64,000 nucleotides of DNA from Bacillota bacterium (GCA_012837715.1 DUQR01000039.1:62001-126000); one strand, 5' to 3'. Positions 16,925 through 26,557 are shown, counted from the stretch's first letter. Translations and numbers: made by a program. Notes: a model not told the origin generated them from the sequence alone.

Positions 16925-19828
16925 TTAATAGGAGAAGACTGAAGCGAAAATCGTTAACGGTGTATCGAGCCGCAGGTAGAACTCGCCACCGTGACCGTTA
17001 AGATTATGGGCATAGCCCATGGTTATTGGCACAGTAAGATCAGTCAGGGCGGAGATGGTGAGAACCGGGCTGATCTCAACCCCGGCGTTCACCTTCAGAT
17101 CCCCGAAGAAGTTTTGACCTCCGGATCTGTTTTCCCAGACATCCCCGGCCTCAAGAAAAACCGACCCGGCCAAGCCACGGAAGACAACGCCTCTGATCAC
17201 TTCCACCTTTTTGCCGAAGGTAATGGGGAACATCAAGTCAACCGCCAGCGAGGCAAAGAGATCCCCTTCTTCTTTGCCGGTATACCCGCGCATCAGGGCG
17301 GCTTTATACTTTTTAAAGCTGGGCAATTCGTCTCCGGCGCCCGCCTTTAAAGTCGCCGCCCCGTACAACCCGGAAGTGACCTTGAAGATTTTCATTGTGG
17401 TATTGTCCGCCTTAAAGTACTGGTAGCTGTCGTATCCCGGGGCTTTTATTGCGCCTTCCAAAGTTAGGTCAGAGCTCAACCCTTTATCGGGAAAACGGTC
17501 GTAGGCTAAGCCGGCGGTGATCGCCAAAAGGGGTTTCCGGTCAGAGTGAAGGGCGGAGAATTCTTCCTGGGAAAGACCGGCTGTAAAAGTGTAAACCGGG
17601 TAATAATAATGGCCGTAGAAACCGGTTTCCACCGCTTTGTAGATGGGGTAGGAGAACTGCAGGCGGTTATTAAGCTTATTTTTGTCATAGGTAGTTGCCA
17701 GGGAGAGAGAGCCCCCGCGGGCGGTAAGGAAGTTGAACTCCCCAAAAAATCTGGTTGATGCAGCGTTTGTATTGCCGGCCGTGTTAAAGAGGGAGGCGGC
17801 GCCCAAACGCCAATTGTGTTTAAAGGCCTTCTCTCCGGCCAAGGTCAAACCGAGGCCCGCCTCTTCTGTACCAAGGTGCAAAGAAGGACCGAAACTGAGG
17901 AAATAGTTTTCCCAAGGCCTCCGTTCCAGCAGCTTGCGGGCATCGCCAAAGACGTAGAAGTCAATCCGGTCGATGTTCTTATTATTCGCCCGGTCGGTTT
18001 CCAGGACATTATAGTCGGGGTCCAGAACCACGCCACGAACCTTTTCACCAGTGACCACGGTCAGGGTCGTATCCCCATTCACCTCCGGGATGAACTCCCT
18101 TAATTTTTCCCCGCTCTCCAGGACAAATTCCACTTCCAGGGCGGTCAGGCCCTGGCCTTTTTTGCCGATTGCAAGTTCGGTAAGGTATTCTTCGCCCGTA
18201 CCCGCCTGTTCCGCTTTTGTTGATTTAACCTCCTTAATGTAATAATCAACATATTCCGTACCATAGATCCAGTCGGCAAAGAACCGCGCAAGAGATTTTC
18301 CGCTTTTCTCCTCAATGATCGCCCGCAGATCTTTGACGGTCGCCACCCGGCGCCGGTACAGGGTGAAAAACTCCTTGAGGGCCTCCGCCATTACTTCGCG
18401 GCCCACATAGGTTTCGAGCATCTTGAAGACCATGTAGCCTTTGTCGTAGTCCCTGACGGAAGAAACATGCAAGTAAGAGTCTTCAAAGCCGGTATAAAGC
18501 GGCTGATCCCAGCCATCTCTCCGGTAAGATATATAATCACCGTGGCTGATATCCCGGAAGGTCCAGGATGGGGCGGGTAAATACTCATAAAAAAGAACCA
18601 GGGACAGGGAGCCGAAGGGGATTGGTTCGTAGAGGTTTCCCGGATCGGGGAATCTCTCTTCCGTAAGGTTATAGGCAATAAGGTCGGCAAGGCCTTCAGA
18701 AAGAAAGTTTTCTTTATCAAAATCATAGCTGGTGCCCACACCGCACCAAAGGTGGGCCAGTTCGTGAGCGAGTGTATAATAATGGATGCGCCGGTAAAAA
18801 ACCAGGGCCGTGGAGAAAAAGCTGTCAGTCATCAGGACGGTACCGTTTCCCGCCATCGCGGAAAGCGTCGTATAAGGAGTATTAATTATGTTGATTCTGG
18901 GGTAATTCATCCCGTACCGCCGGTTATATGTTTCAACAATCTCCACCGCGGCATCCAACAGGTAAGCGACTTGCTCCGGCCGGGCCTCCGGCAAATGATA
19001 AAGGTTGATCTCCGTCCCGTCACCGGTAATGGTGGAGACTTTTTGGAAACGGGTGGAAAAAACCATGGTCGTTGGAATCACCGGGTTTTCATTGGTTACA
19101 GTGACTGTTTTTAAGTCACCCTCTACCCGTTCCGCACATTTCTCCCCGCCCACCGCCACGGTATATTCTTTGGGCAGGGTCAGTGTAAAGCGGTCCAGAA
19201 AATGGGGGGTGAAAATAAGCTTGTCAAAAACCCAGTCTTCAGCGGTTCTGTCCACTTCCACCGGGTACCAGACATGCCGCAGGATGAATATATCCTGATA
19301 GTACCATTTTTCTGACAGAGAAGGAGCTGTGACAACCTCCGGGATAATAACCTCGAAATCGATGCGGAGGACGATTTCCTCTCCGGGGGCGAGCGGGGTT
19401 GCCAGTTGCACATGGAAGACGGCCTCGTCCATGGAATACTTCTGGACTTTGACGAACTCCGTATGCGGTAAAAAGGAAAAAGCGAGTTCTTGCCCGTTCT
19501 CATCCGTAACCCTTTTAATTTCCGTATATCCGGGCTCAAAACTGTCGGCATAACCCACATCGTTTAGTATCTCCGGCAAGAAGGGGTTGGGTTCTTTTCC
19601 CGGGTTATACATAAAGAAGTAGACTTCGTCCAGCGGCCGGGGGAAGGTATTGACAAACCTCACCCGCTGTCTGCCGGTGAGTAACCGGTTGGCTGGGTCG
19701 GCATGAACTTCAAGCACATACCGGGAATATCCTTTATGCGGATCTTCACCGGCTACAGCGGCTTGGGAGAGACCCATTACTGCCGGCAACACCAAAAAGA
19801 CCGCAAACAAAGCCAGTATTCTTTTCAT
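16925..19828 (-). CDS. Secreted M1-family (gluzincin) metallopeptidase with C-terminal Omp85/surface-antigen-like beta-barrel
   Basis: Signal peptide MKRILALFAVFLVLPAVMGLSQAAVAG; HELAHLWCG-X(14)-E (HEXXH-X18-E) and DKGYMVF; C-terminal ~335 aa of alternating beta-strands with LMRGYTG motif and terminal aromatic (SVFSY). Confidence 0.8.
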   Translation of the reverse strand: MKRILALFAVFLVLPAVMGLSQAAVAGEDPHKGYSRYVLEVHADPANRLLTGRQRVRFVNTFPRPLDEVYFFMYNPGKEPNPFLPEILNDVGYADSFEPGYTEIKRVTDENGQELAFSFLPHTEFVKVQKYSMDEAVFHVQLATPLAPGEEIVLRIDFEVIIPEVVTAPSLSEKWYYQDIFILRHVWYPVEVDRTAEDWVFDKLIFTPHFLDRFTLTLPKEYTVAVGGEKCAERVEGDLKTVTVTNENPVIPTTMVFSTRFQKVSTITGDGTEINLYHLPEARPEQVAYLLDAAVEIVETYNRRYGMNYPRINIINTPYTTLSAMAGNGTVLMTDSFFSTALVFYRRIHYYTLAHELAHLWCGVGTSYDFDKENFLSEGLADLIAYNLTEERFPDPGNLYEPIPFGSLSLVLFYEYLPAPSWTFRDISHGDYISYRRDGWDQPLYTGFEDSYLHVSSVRDYDKGYMVFKMLETYVGREVMAEALKEFFTLYRRRVATVKDLRAIIEEKSGKSLARFFADWIYGTEYVDYYIKEVKSTKAEQAGTGEEYLTELAIGKKGQGLTALEVEFVLESGEKLREFIPEVNGDTTLTVVTGEKVRGVVLDPDYNVLETDRANNKNIDRIDFYVFGDARKLLERRPWENYFLSFGPSLHLGTEEAGLGLTLAGEKAFKHNWRLGAASLFNTAGNTNAASTRFFGEFNFLTARGGSLSLATTYDKNKLNNRLQFSYPIYKAVETGFYGHYYYPVYTFTAGLSQEEFSALHSDRKPLLAITAGLAYDRFPDKGLSSDLTLEGAIKAPGYDSYQYFKADNTTMKIFKVTSGLYGAATLKAGAGDELPSFKKYKAALMRGYTGKEEGDLFASLAVDLMFPITFGKKVEVIRGVVFRGLAGSVFLEAGDVWENRSGGQNFFGDLKVNAGVEISPVLTISALTDLTVPITMGYAHNLNGHGGEFYLRLDTPLTIFASVFSY

Positions 19829-20150
19829 CACATAACCTCCTCCAAAGTGCTTTCCTATGCTGCCTGGCGGTTGCCGTGAAAAGCATAAAGGACCACTTAC
19901 TTCCCATTCTTGATATTTTATCAAAAAGTTGAACGTCTACAACACCATTGAAGGATATCTACCCGGCGGACAAAGTGTCCAGTTCTTCAATTTTGACGCA
20001 CCACTTATATTTTAGTATTTTAGGTAATATAAACATTCCTGTCAATAGATTACTGTCATAATTTATCAATTTTTGTGTATAATTCTGCTTTTTATCCCTT
20101 AAGTTAAAAGAACCTGGTTATCTGTATTGAAAAGGAGTACCCAGAGATTC

Positions 20151-20190
20151 TTACCACGGGTGGTAAAATTTCATTACAAAGCGGTATAAT
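20151..20190 (+). promoter_or_regulatory. Palindromic operator-like site plus -10 box upstream of the beta-helix gene
   Basis: TTACCAC-GG-GTGGTAA, then TATAAT at 20185. Confidence 0.5.
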
Positions 20191-20225
20191 AATATATGAA
20201 TTAAAATAAGGAGAGGAGGATCAAC

Positions 20226-22217
20226 ATGAAATACTATGTCAATGCCAAGGCCGTAAAGGACGGCGATGGTTCCAGGGAGAGACCATTCAAACGGATCAAT
20301 GATGCTGCGAAAGTGGCGCTTCCCGGTGACGAAGTGTTGGTCGCGCCCGGGATTTACCGGGAGTATGTGGATCCGGTTCATGCCGGCACGGAAGAGGCCC
20401 GGATCACTTATCTCAGTACAACACCGCTTGGGGCAGTAATCACCGGTGCGGAACAGGTAAAAACCTGGCAGCCTTATAAAGAAAAAGTCTGGGTCTGCCG
20501 GATCCCCAACAGTGTCTTCGGCGCTTACAATCCTTATACCACTTTGGTCTATGGCGACTGGTATTTCGCGACCCCCAACAAGCACACCGGCTGTGTTTTT
20601 CTGAACGACAAGGCAATGTACGAAGCAGTAACTTTGGAAGAATGCATCAAAGGTGAAGTTTATGCGTGTAGTTGGGTACCGGAAGATTCGATCTATAAAT
20701 GGTATCCTGAACAGGACCCGGAGACGGATGAAACAGTAATTTACGCCAACTTCCAGGGGCTGGATCCAAACAAGGAGAATGTGGAGCTCACGGTCCGCCG
20801 CCGCTGCTTTATGCCTTCCAAAACGGGCGTCAGTTATATTACAGTCAGCGGATTCAAGATCGATAAGGCGGCCACCACCTGGGTGCCGCCTGCCGCTTTC
20901 CAGGACGGTATGATCGGTCCCCACTGGAGTAAAGGCTGGATCATCGAAGATTGCGAGATTGCCAACAGCAAGTGCGCCGGCATTTCTTTGGGCAAATATC
21001 TTGATCCCGACAACGAGCACTATTTTACATATAAGCAGGTAAAGAGTCCCACCCAGATGGAACGGGATGCCATATGCCGTGGCCAGTATCACGGCTGGCT
21101 GAAAGAAAAGATCGGCAGCCATATCATTCGCCGTTGTAACATCCACCATTGTGAACAGGGCGGCATCATCGGCCGGATGGGCGGGGTGTTCAGTATCATC
21201 GAGGACAACCATATCCATCATATCAATAATATGCAGGAGCTTGGCGGAGCAGAAATCTCCGGGATCAAAATGCATGCGGCCATTGATGTCATCATCCGCC
21301 GCAATCATATCCACCATTGCACCATGGGAATCTGGTGTGACTGGGAAGCTCAGGGCACAAGGATTACGCAGAATCTGCTCCATGATAACCAGCGGCCGCC
21401 CTATGCCAAGAATCTGCCCGGCGGGATGATGTCCCAGGATATCTTTGTGGAAGTCAGCCATGGTCCAACCTTAATCGATAACAATATTCTCCTCTCCGAC
21501 GTCAGCCTGCGTTTTGCCACCCAAGGTGTGGCGATGGTTCATAACCTGATCTGCGGCGCCTTTACCAGCGTTGGCGATGGGACAACTTGGCGTTATACCC
21601 CATATCACATCCCGCACCGGACGGAAGTAATGGGCTTGATGACCATTCTTCACGGCGACAATCGTTTCTACAACAATATTTTTGTCCAGAAATGGCCGGC
21701 TGAAGACTATACGACCTATGATGACCAGGATGCCCAAAATACGATGCGGGAGAACAGGCTGGCCGGCACACACGTTTTCGATGGATACCCCACCTATCAG
21801 GAATGGATTTCCCAGTTCGATTTTACCCAGCGTCCGAACATGCGTGCTCTGGAGCCCGTTCATCTTGGTCATTTGCCAATCTGGAGTGAAGGAAATGTCT
21901 ATCTGCACGGGGCCAAACCGTGGGAAAAGGAAGGGAACGGCCTGGTGAGCGGGGAAAACGGGCAGGAAATTAAGGTTGAACTGGTGGAAAAAGACGGCCA
22001 TTATCATCTGGAGACAAATCTCTTCGATTACATCAAGGATTTCCGGGTCCGGATGATTAATACCGAAATCCTCGGCAAGGCTTTCGAACCGGAGCAATCC
22101 TTTGAGAACCCGGACGGGACACTAATCCGCTTTGATTCGGACTATTTCGGCAATCACCGGGGTGTGCATGTGATTCCGGGGCCGTTCACCTCACCTGCGG
22201 GCCGGATCAAACTTTGA
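20226..22217 (+). CDS. Right-handed parallel beta-helix repeat protein (putative carbohydrate-active/DUF1565-like)
   Basis: MKYYVNAKAVKDGDGSRERPFKRINDAAKVALPGDEVLVAPGIYREYVDP; repeated IIRRCNIHHCEQGGI / IIEDNHIHHINN / IIRRNHIHHCTMGIW coils. Confidence 0.85.
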   Translation: MKYYVNAKAVKDGDGSRERPFKRINDAAKVALPGDEVLVAPGIYREYVDPVHAGTEEARITYLSTTPLGAVITGAEQVKTWQPYKEKVWVCRIPNSVFGAYNPYTTLVYGDWYFATPNKHTGCVFLNDKAMYEAVTLEECIKGEVYACSWVPEDSIYKWYPEQDPETDETVIYANFQGLDPNKENVELTVRRRCFMPSKTGVSYITVSGFKIDKAATTWVPPAAFQDGMIGPHWSKGWIIEDCEIANSKCAGISLGKYLDPDNEHYFTYKQVKSPTQMERDAICRGQYHGWLKEKIGSHIIRRCNIHHCEQGGIIGRMGGVFSIIEDNHIHHINNMQELGGAEISGIKMHAAIDVIIRRNHIHHCTMGIWCDWEAQGTRITQNLLHDNQRPPYAKNLPGGMMSQDIFVEVSHGPTLIDNNILLSDVSLRFATQGVAMVHNLICGAFTSVGDGTTWRYTPYHIPHRTEVMGLMTILHGDNRFYNNIFVQKWPAEDYTTYDDQDAQNTMRENRLAGTHVFDGYPTYQEWISQFDFTQRPNMRALEPVHLGHLPIWSEGNVYLHGAKPWEKEGNGLVSGENGQEIKVELVEKDGHYHLETNLFDYIKDFRVRMINTEILGKAFEPEQSFENPDGTLIRFDSDYFGNHRGVHVIPGPFTSPAGRIKL

Positions 22218-22288
22218 TGGCGTTTTTCCGGAGTCTGTTCAATCCCTTCTTTGCCAGTATTCAAATCCGGCAACAATGCCCTTCAGCA

Positions 22289-22326
22289 AAACACTCTACG
22301 TCATCACAACGTAGAGTGTTTTTTTC
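22289..22326 (+). terminator. Rho-independent terminator
   Basis: AACACTCTACG-N9-CGTAGAGTGTT + T run. Confidence 0.88.
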
Positions 22327-22456
22327 TTTGTCAAGATTGCCTTTAGTAAGGGGTCTGTCAAGAATTTAGTGCTTTTAGCCTTTCTGTTTGCCAGGACGGC
22401 CAGGGATTGATAGAATCAAATCGGGAAAAGAGAAACAAGGGGAAGGAGGCAGAAAG

Positions 22457-22681
22457 GTGCGGGTGATTATCGACCGTTTTGAGGGCGATTACGCCCTGGT
22501 TGAGATGGAGGATGGTTTGGTGGCGCCTATGTCGGCGCAGCTGTTGCCGGGCGCCAGGGAAGGGGATGTGGTTGAGATTAGGATCGACCGTGAAGAGACG
22601 GCAAGGCGGCGGCAACAGATCGAAGAGTTAAGGCTCAAGTTGACCCAGGGGAGAAAGGACCCGGGCAAGGAAAAGCGGTAG
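22457..22681 (+). CDS. DUF3006 domain protein
   Basis: GTG start: VRVIIDRFEGDYALVEMEDGLVAPMSAQLLPGAREGDVVEI; GGAGG RBS. Confidence 0.85.
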   Translation: MRVIIDRFEGDYALVEMEDGLVAPMSAQLLPGAREGDVVEIRIDREETARRRQQIEELRLKLTQGRKDPGKEKR

Positions 22682-22693
22682 TTGTTGTTTTTA

Positions 22694-23416
22694 TTATTCC
22701 CGGATTAACTCGGCGGTGATTTGTTGTTCCAGTTGGAGAAGGGGAAGGGCGTCCGGTTCCCGTTGCTCCCGGGGTAAGGTAATTTGGTGGTAGCCTTTGA
22801 TCACTGCGGGTCTGGGCGAGAAGACATAGATTTCATCGGCAAGCAATAACGCTTCTTTTGGGTCATGGGTGACCAAGAGCACTGTCCGGGGCGCCGCGGC
22901 CCAAATTTGCCGGAAACGGGTTATTAAAGCCCACTTCAAACTCAAATCTAAAGATTTGAAGGGTTCATCCATCAACAGGAGCCGGGAAGGATAAGCCAAG
23001 GCCCGGGCCATGGCTACCCGTTGCCGTTGGCCTCCGCTCAGTTTCCGGGGATAAGTATCCCGGTAGGGGAGGATCTCCATCTGCGCTAAATAGTAGTCGA
23101 TTCTTTCCGTGAGTTGGACCGGGGGAATTTTGTTCTGTAAAACAAAGGATAGATTCTCGGCAACCGTCAACCAATCAAGGAGCCGCGGCTCTTGGAAGAG
23201 GTAACTAAGGGGTTTCCCCTCCAGTCCGGTGATCCGGCCTTGATCATGGGTCTTTAAACCGGAGATCAGGGCGAACAAAGTGGTTTTACCGCACCCCGAA
23301 GGACCGAGGAAAGCCACGATCCGGTTGGCCTTAACTTCCAGGGAGAGACCGGAGAAGACAAGGAGGTCCCCATAGGACTTGGCGATTCCTTCTAAAGTGA
23401 ATTCCGTTTCGTTCAT
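22694..23416 (-). CDS. ABC transporter ATP-binding protein (NitT/TauT type)
   Basis: Walker A GPSGCGKTT, LSGGQRQRVAMARAL signature, LLLMDEPFKSLD. Confidence 0.95.
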   Translation of the reverse strand: MNETEFTLEGIAKSYGDLLVFSGLSLEVKANRIVAFLGPSGCGKTTLFALISGLKTHDQGRITGLEGKPLSYLFQEPRLLDWLTVAENLSFVLQNKIPPVQLTERIDYYLAQMEILPYRDTYPRKLSGGQRQRVAMARALAYPSRLLLMDEPFKSLDLSLKWALITRFRQIWAAAPRTVLLVTHDPKEALLLADEIYVFSPRPAVIKGYHQITLPREQREPDALPLLQLEQQITAELIRE

Positions 23417-23422
23417 CGGCGT

Positions 23423-24178
23423 TTACTCCCAATATAGTAGTTTTTTCCTGATCAGCTGCTGGAGGAGGCGGTCGAAGAAAAAGCTGATGGCGATCACCAC
23501 GATCGTCCAGGCAAAGACTTCGGGGGTTTCCAGATAGGTGCGGGCCGTATCCATCCGGGCGCCAATCCCGAACTTGGGGTAAGCCAGGACTTCGGCGGCG
23601 ATCATCACCTTCCAGGTTAGCCCCAACCCGGCGGCGGCGCCGGTGGCCAGATAGGGCAAGATGGCCGGTAGATACATCCGCCGGAGGACGGTGGGGAAAG
23701 GAACCTGGTAAAGACGGGCCATTTCTTTGAGTTCCGGGTCAACCTGGCCCATCCCCTCGGTTACATTCTGGGTGATCAGTGGGAAAACCACCAGGAAAGT
23801 AACGAAAAGGGTGACCGTCTCCGCCGGAAACCAGATCAGCGCCAACAGGATCAGAGCCATTGACGGGGTGCTTCTAATTACGGTTAACCAAAGGTGAAAA
23901 AAGTGCTTAAAGGATCGGAACAATCCGGAAAGCAGGCCGCAGATCAAACCCGCCAGGTAAGAGAGGCCAAACCCGACTAATCCCCGGGAAAGGGTGGCTG
24001 CCAGGTGGGACCAAAACCCGCCGGAGATAATGAGCTGAACCAGTCGGCGGATGGTCAGGGCGGGGCTGGGAAGGATGATCTCCCTCCCAACCAAGGCCGC
24101 CGCTCCATGCCAGACCAGGAGCAAGGTCAAGAGCGAACCGAAGGTGGTTAGTTTATTCCGGTAAATAGAACCCGGCAT
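23423..24178 (-). CDS. ABC transporter permease (NitT/TauT type)
   Basis: BPD permease: STPSMALILLALIWFPAE, AAAGLGLTWKVMIAAEVLAYPKFGIG. Confidence 0.93.
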   Translation of the reverse strand: MPGSIYRNKLTTFGSLLTLLLVWHGAAALVGREIILPSPALTIRRLVQLIISGGFWSHLAATLSRGLVGFGLSYLAGLICGLLSGLFRSFKHFFHLWLTVIRSTPSMALILLALIWFPAETVTLFVTFLVVFPLITQNVTEGMGQVDPELKEMARLYQVPFPTVLRRMYLPAILPYLATGAAAGLGLTWKVMIAAEVLAYPKFGIGARMDTARTYLETPEVFAWTIVVIAISFFFDRLLQQLIRKKLLYWE

Positions 24179-25124
24179 CGGGTATTTTACCCCCAATCGA
24201 CTGTGGTTGGAAAGAATAGAGTTTCTTCAGGAAATAATCGATTTCACTTTGGACTTGGTAAGCCCCGTTTAACCGTAAGTGACAACGGGGAATGGCTTGG
24301 GCCGCCGCGGTGGCGGAGATGAAAAGATGCTTCTCGGCTAAACGGCCGGCGGCCGCCGGATGTTCAACAACCCAGGTGCTCGCCGCCTCTGCCGCCTGTA
24401 AAAAGGTTTTGACTAAAGCCGGATTTGTGGTGGCCAATTCGGTTTTGACCACCAACGCGCTTTGGGGGTAGGATTCGTTCCGTTCCTCCAAACGTTTCCA
24501 CTCGGCCTGGTAATCCAGGAGGACTTGCAGGTCCGGGTTGCGGGCAAGGGCTTCGGTCACCCAGGGTTCGGGCAAGGTGGCCACCGCGACTTTACCGGCG
24601 ATCACCAATTGGGCCAGCTCGGCCGGGCTGGGGTAATACTGGATCTGGAGATCCTTTTCCGGATCAAGCCCGTTGGCGCTTAGAAAATAGCGGAACAACA
24701 GGTCCGGAGTGCTTCCTTTACCGGTGACGCCGATTTCCTGGCCTTTCAACTCCGGCCAGGAGGTGATCGCGGTGGAAGCACGGCCGATCACATACATCAC
24801 ACCCCAGTTGGTGATGGCGGCCAGTTGAATCGGGATCCCCCGGTTATATAGAATGGCGGCTAAGTTGGTCGGGACCGCGGCAATATCCGCTTCTCCGGCG
24901 ATGATCTTCGCGCTCATCTGGTCGGGGCTTTTAAGGACAGTGTAATTCAGCGTTACCCCGGGGAGGAGCGTCGGCTTCTCCTCTACCATTTTGACCAGGG
25001 ATAAACCAGTCGTTCCGGACAGAACCATCACCTCGATGGTGGTATTCTCCACCGCCGGGAGGGGCGTAGCAACCACGAGTAAAAAGAGTAATACCGCTGT
25101 ACTTAGGATTTTTTTTCTCATCAT
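24153..25124 (-). CDS. ABC transporter substrate-binding protein (NitT/TauT type)
   Basis: Signal peptide MMRKKILSTAVLLFLLVVATPLPA; EVMVLSGTTGLSLVKMVEEKP...AAVPTNLAAILYNRG. Confidence 0.9.
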   Translation of the reverse strand: MMRKKILSTAVLLFLLVVATPLPAVENTTIEVMVLSGTTGLSLVKMVEEKPTLLPGVTLNYTVLKSPDQMSAKIIAGEADIAAVPTNLAAILYNRGIPIQLAAITNWGVMYVIGRASTAITSWPELKGQEIGVTGKGSTPDLLFRYFLSANGLDPEKDLQIQYYPSPAELAQLVIAGKVAVATLPEPWVTEALARNPDLQVLLDYQAEWKRLEERNESYPQSALVVKTELATTNPALVKTFLQAAEAASTWVVEHPAAAGRLAEKHLFISATAAAQAIPRCHLRLNGAYQVQSEIDYFLKKLYSFQPQSIGGKIPDAGFYLPE

Positions 25125-25195
25125 AATCCCTCCAATCTTGTTTTGGCCAAAGCCGCCACGGCCGAGGGTTGGGTTGAATTTCCCAGTTTGACAAG

Positions 25196-25222
25196 ACAAG
25201 CCTGTCTCCTGGACAGGCTTGT
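25196..25222 (-). promoter_or_regulatory. Perfect hairpin in leader of the ABC operon
   Basis: ACAAGCCTGTC-TCCTG-GACAGGCTTGT, no U run. Confidence 0.45.
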
Positions 25223-25267
25223 TGAATAGGCGGTTCAATCAATAAGAACTCCCTTTGCTTCAGGACA

Positions 25268-25338
25268 AAAGCTTTTGACGTTGTAACCATGGGGTAAATT
25301 CATTGGGATGCTCGAACAAAGGTCAACGCTAAAAGCCT
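25268..25338 (+). repeat. Dispersed intergenic element, copy d, inverted pair
   Basis: AAAGCTTTTGACGTTGTAACC ... GGTCAACGCTAAAAGCCT. Confidence 0.65.
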
Positions 25339-25463
25339 GACAAGCCTTGGCCTCAGGATAAATAATCTGTTTCTTTGGGGTAAGGCGCACCTTTCCCCTT
25401 AGAAGCTTCATTCCTATTTTATCCTTCTTTCCGCAGAAAGGCAAGGTGTGAAATGGACTACTA

Positions 25464-25518
25464 TTGTTAACTTTAAACAAAAACAAGGTTGACATTGCCC
25501 GCCGGTTTGCTTTAGAAT
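25464..25518 (+). promoter_or_regulatory. birA promoter with BirA-box-like operator
   Basis: TTGTTAACT-N14-GGTTGACAT overlaps the -35 of TTGACA-N18-TAGAAT. Confidence 0.6.
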
Positions 25519-25554
25519 GAAAAAATAAAGCTCGAAAGTGAAGAAGGCGGTTAG

Positions 25555-26535
25555 ATGTTACATTTAGGGACATTGGTTAATCTACTCGCTTCCGCCCCCT
25601 TTGTTTCGGGGGAAGAATTGGCCAGCCGTTTAGGGGTAACCCGGACGGCCATCTGGAAGCAAGTGGGGATTCTGCGGGAGCTTGGTTATCAAATTACGGC
25701 CCACCCCCGGCGGGGTTATCATCTCGTAGCCCGACCCGATAAACTCTACCCGTGGGAGGTTGGGCGAGACCTGCATACAGAGCTGATCGGAAAGACCATT
25801 GAGTATTACGAAGAATTACCTTCAACCAACCGGCGGGCGAAAGAGCTGTTGGGGTCGGCAACCGAAGGGACGCTTATCTTAGCGGAAACCCAGCAGCAAG
25901 GCCGGGGACGGTTAGGCCGGAGCTGGTTTTCCCCGCCGGGAACCGGGATCTGGTTAAGCTTGATCCTCTACCCTTCCTTTCCCCCGGCGGAGTTAGCAAA
26001 GCTTAATTTGTTGGCGGCCGTCGCCCTCTCCCGGGCCGTCCTGGCCACGCTCGCTTTCCGCCCTTTGGTAAAATGGCCTAATGATCTCTATTACCAAGGA
26101 CGCAAACTCTCCGGCATCCTGACGGAAGTTGGAGGAGAGCTGGGACGCCTCGAGTATGTTATTTTAGGGGCGGGAATTAATGTCAACCAAAAGAAGAGTG
26201 ATTTTCCGGAAGAGTTAAGAACGAAGGCCGGATCTTTACGGATGATCAAGGGAAGACCGGTAAACCGCCGGTTGCTCCTGTGTAGTTTTTTAGAATGTTT
26301 TGAAGAAGAGTATTTCTATGCTTTAGGGCAAGGCTTTGACCGTTGCTTGGCCTACTGCCGGGAACATACGGCGACCCTGGGACGACCGGTGGAAGTGGAT
26401 AACGGCCAGAAGGTTTACCGGGGACAAGCCGTTGCCATTGCTGAAGACGGCGCCCTCATTGTTGAAGACGGCGGCGAGCGTTTCCGGGTAATTACTGGGG
26501 ATGTCCAGCTTCTCGCCGGTCCCGACCTTGCTTAA
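25555..26535 (+). CDS. birA: Biotin-[acetyl-CoA-carboxylase] ligase / biotin operon repressor
   Basis: N-terminal HTH plus ETQQQGRGRLGRSWFSPPGTGIWLSLIL, KWPNDLYYQGRKLSGILTE. Confidence 0.96.
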   Translation: MLHLGTLVNLLASAPFVSGEELASRLGVTRTAIWKQVGILRELGYQITAHPRRGYHLVARPDKLYPWEVGRDLHTELIGKTIEYYEELPSTNRRAKELLGSATEGTLILAETQQQGRGRLGRSWFSPPGTGIWLSLILYPSFPPAELAKLNLLAAVALSRAVLATLAFRPLVKWPNDLYYQGRKLSGILTEVGGELGRLEYVILGAGINVNQKKSDFPEELRTKAGSLRMIKGRPVNRRLLLCSFLECFEEEYFYALGQGFDRCLAYCREHTATLGRPVEVDNGQKVYRGQAVAIAEDGALIVEDGGERFRVITGDVQLLAGPDLA

Positions 26536-26557
26536 AGCTTGTCTAAGGAGGAGTTTG

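Noticed and set aside
20151-21461. 436-aa minus-strand ORF antisense to the beta-helix gene
   Set aside because: Composition typical of antisense reading of a GC-rich gene; the plus strand has a clear beta-helix protein with RBS and promoter
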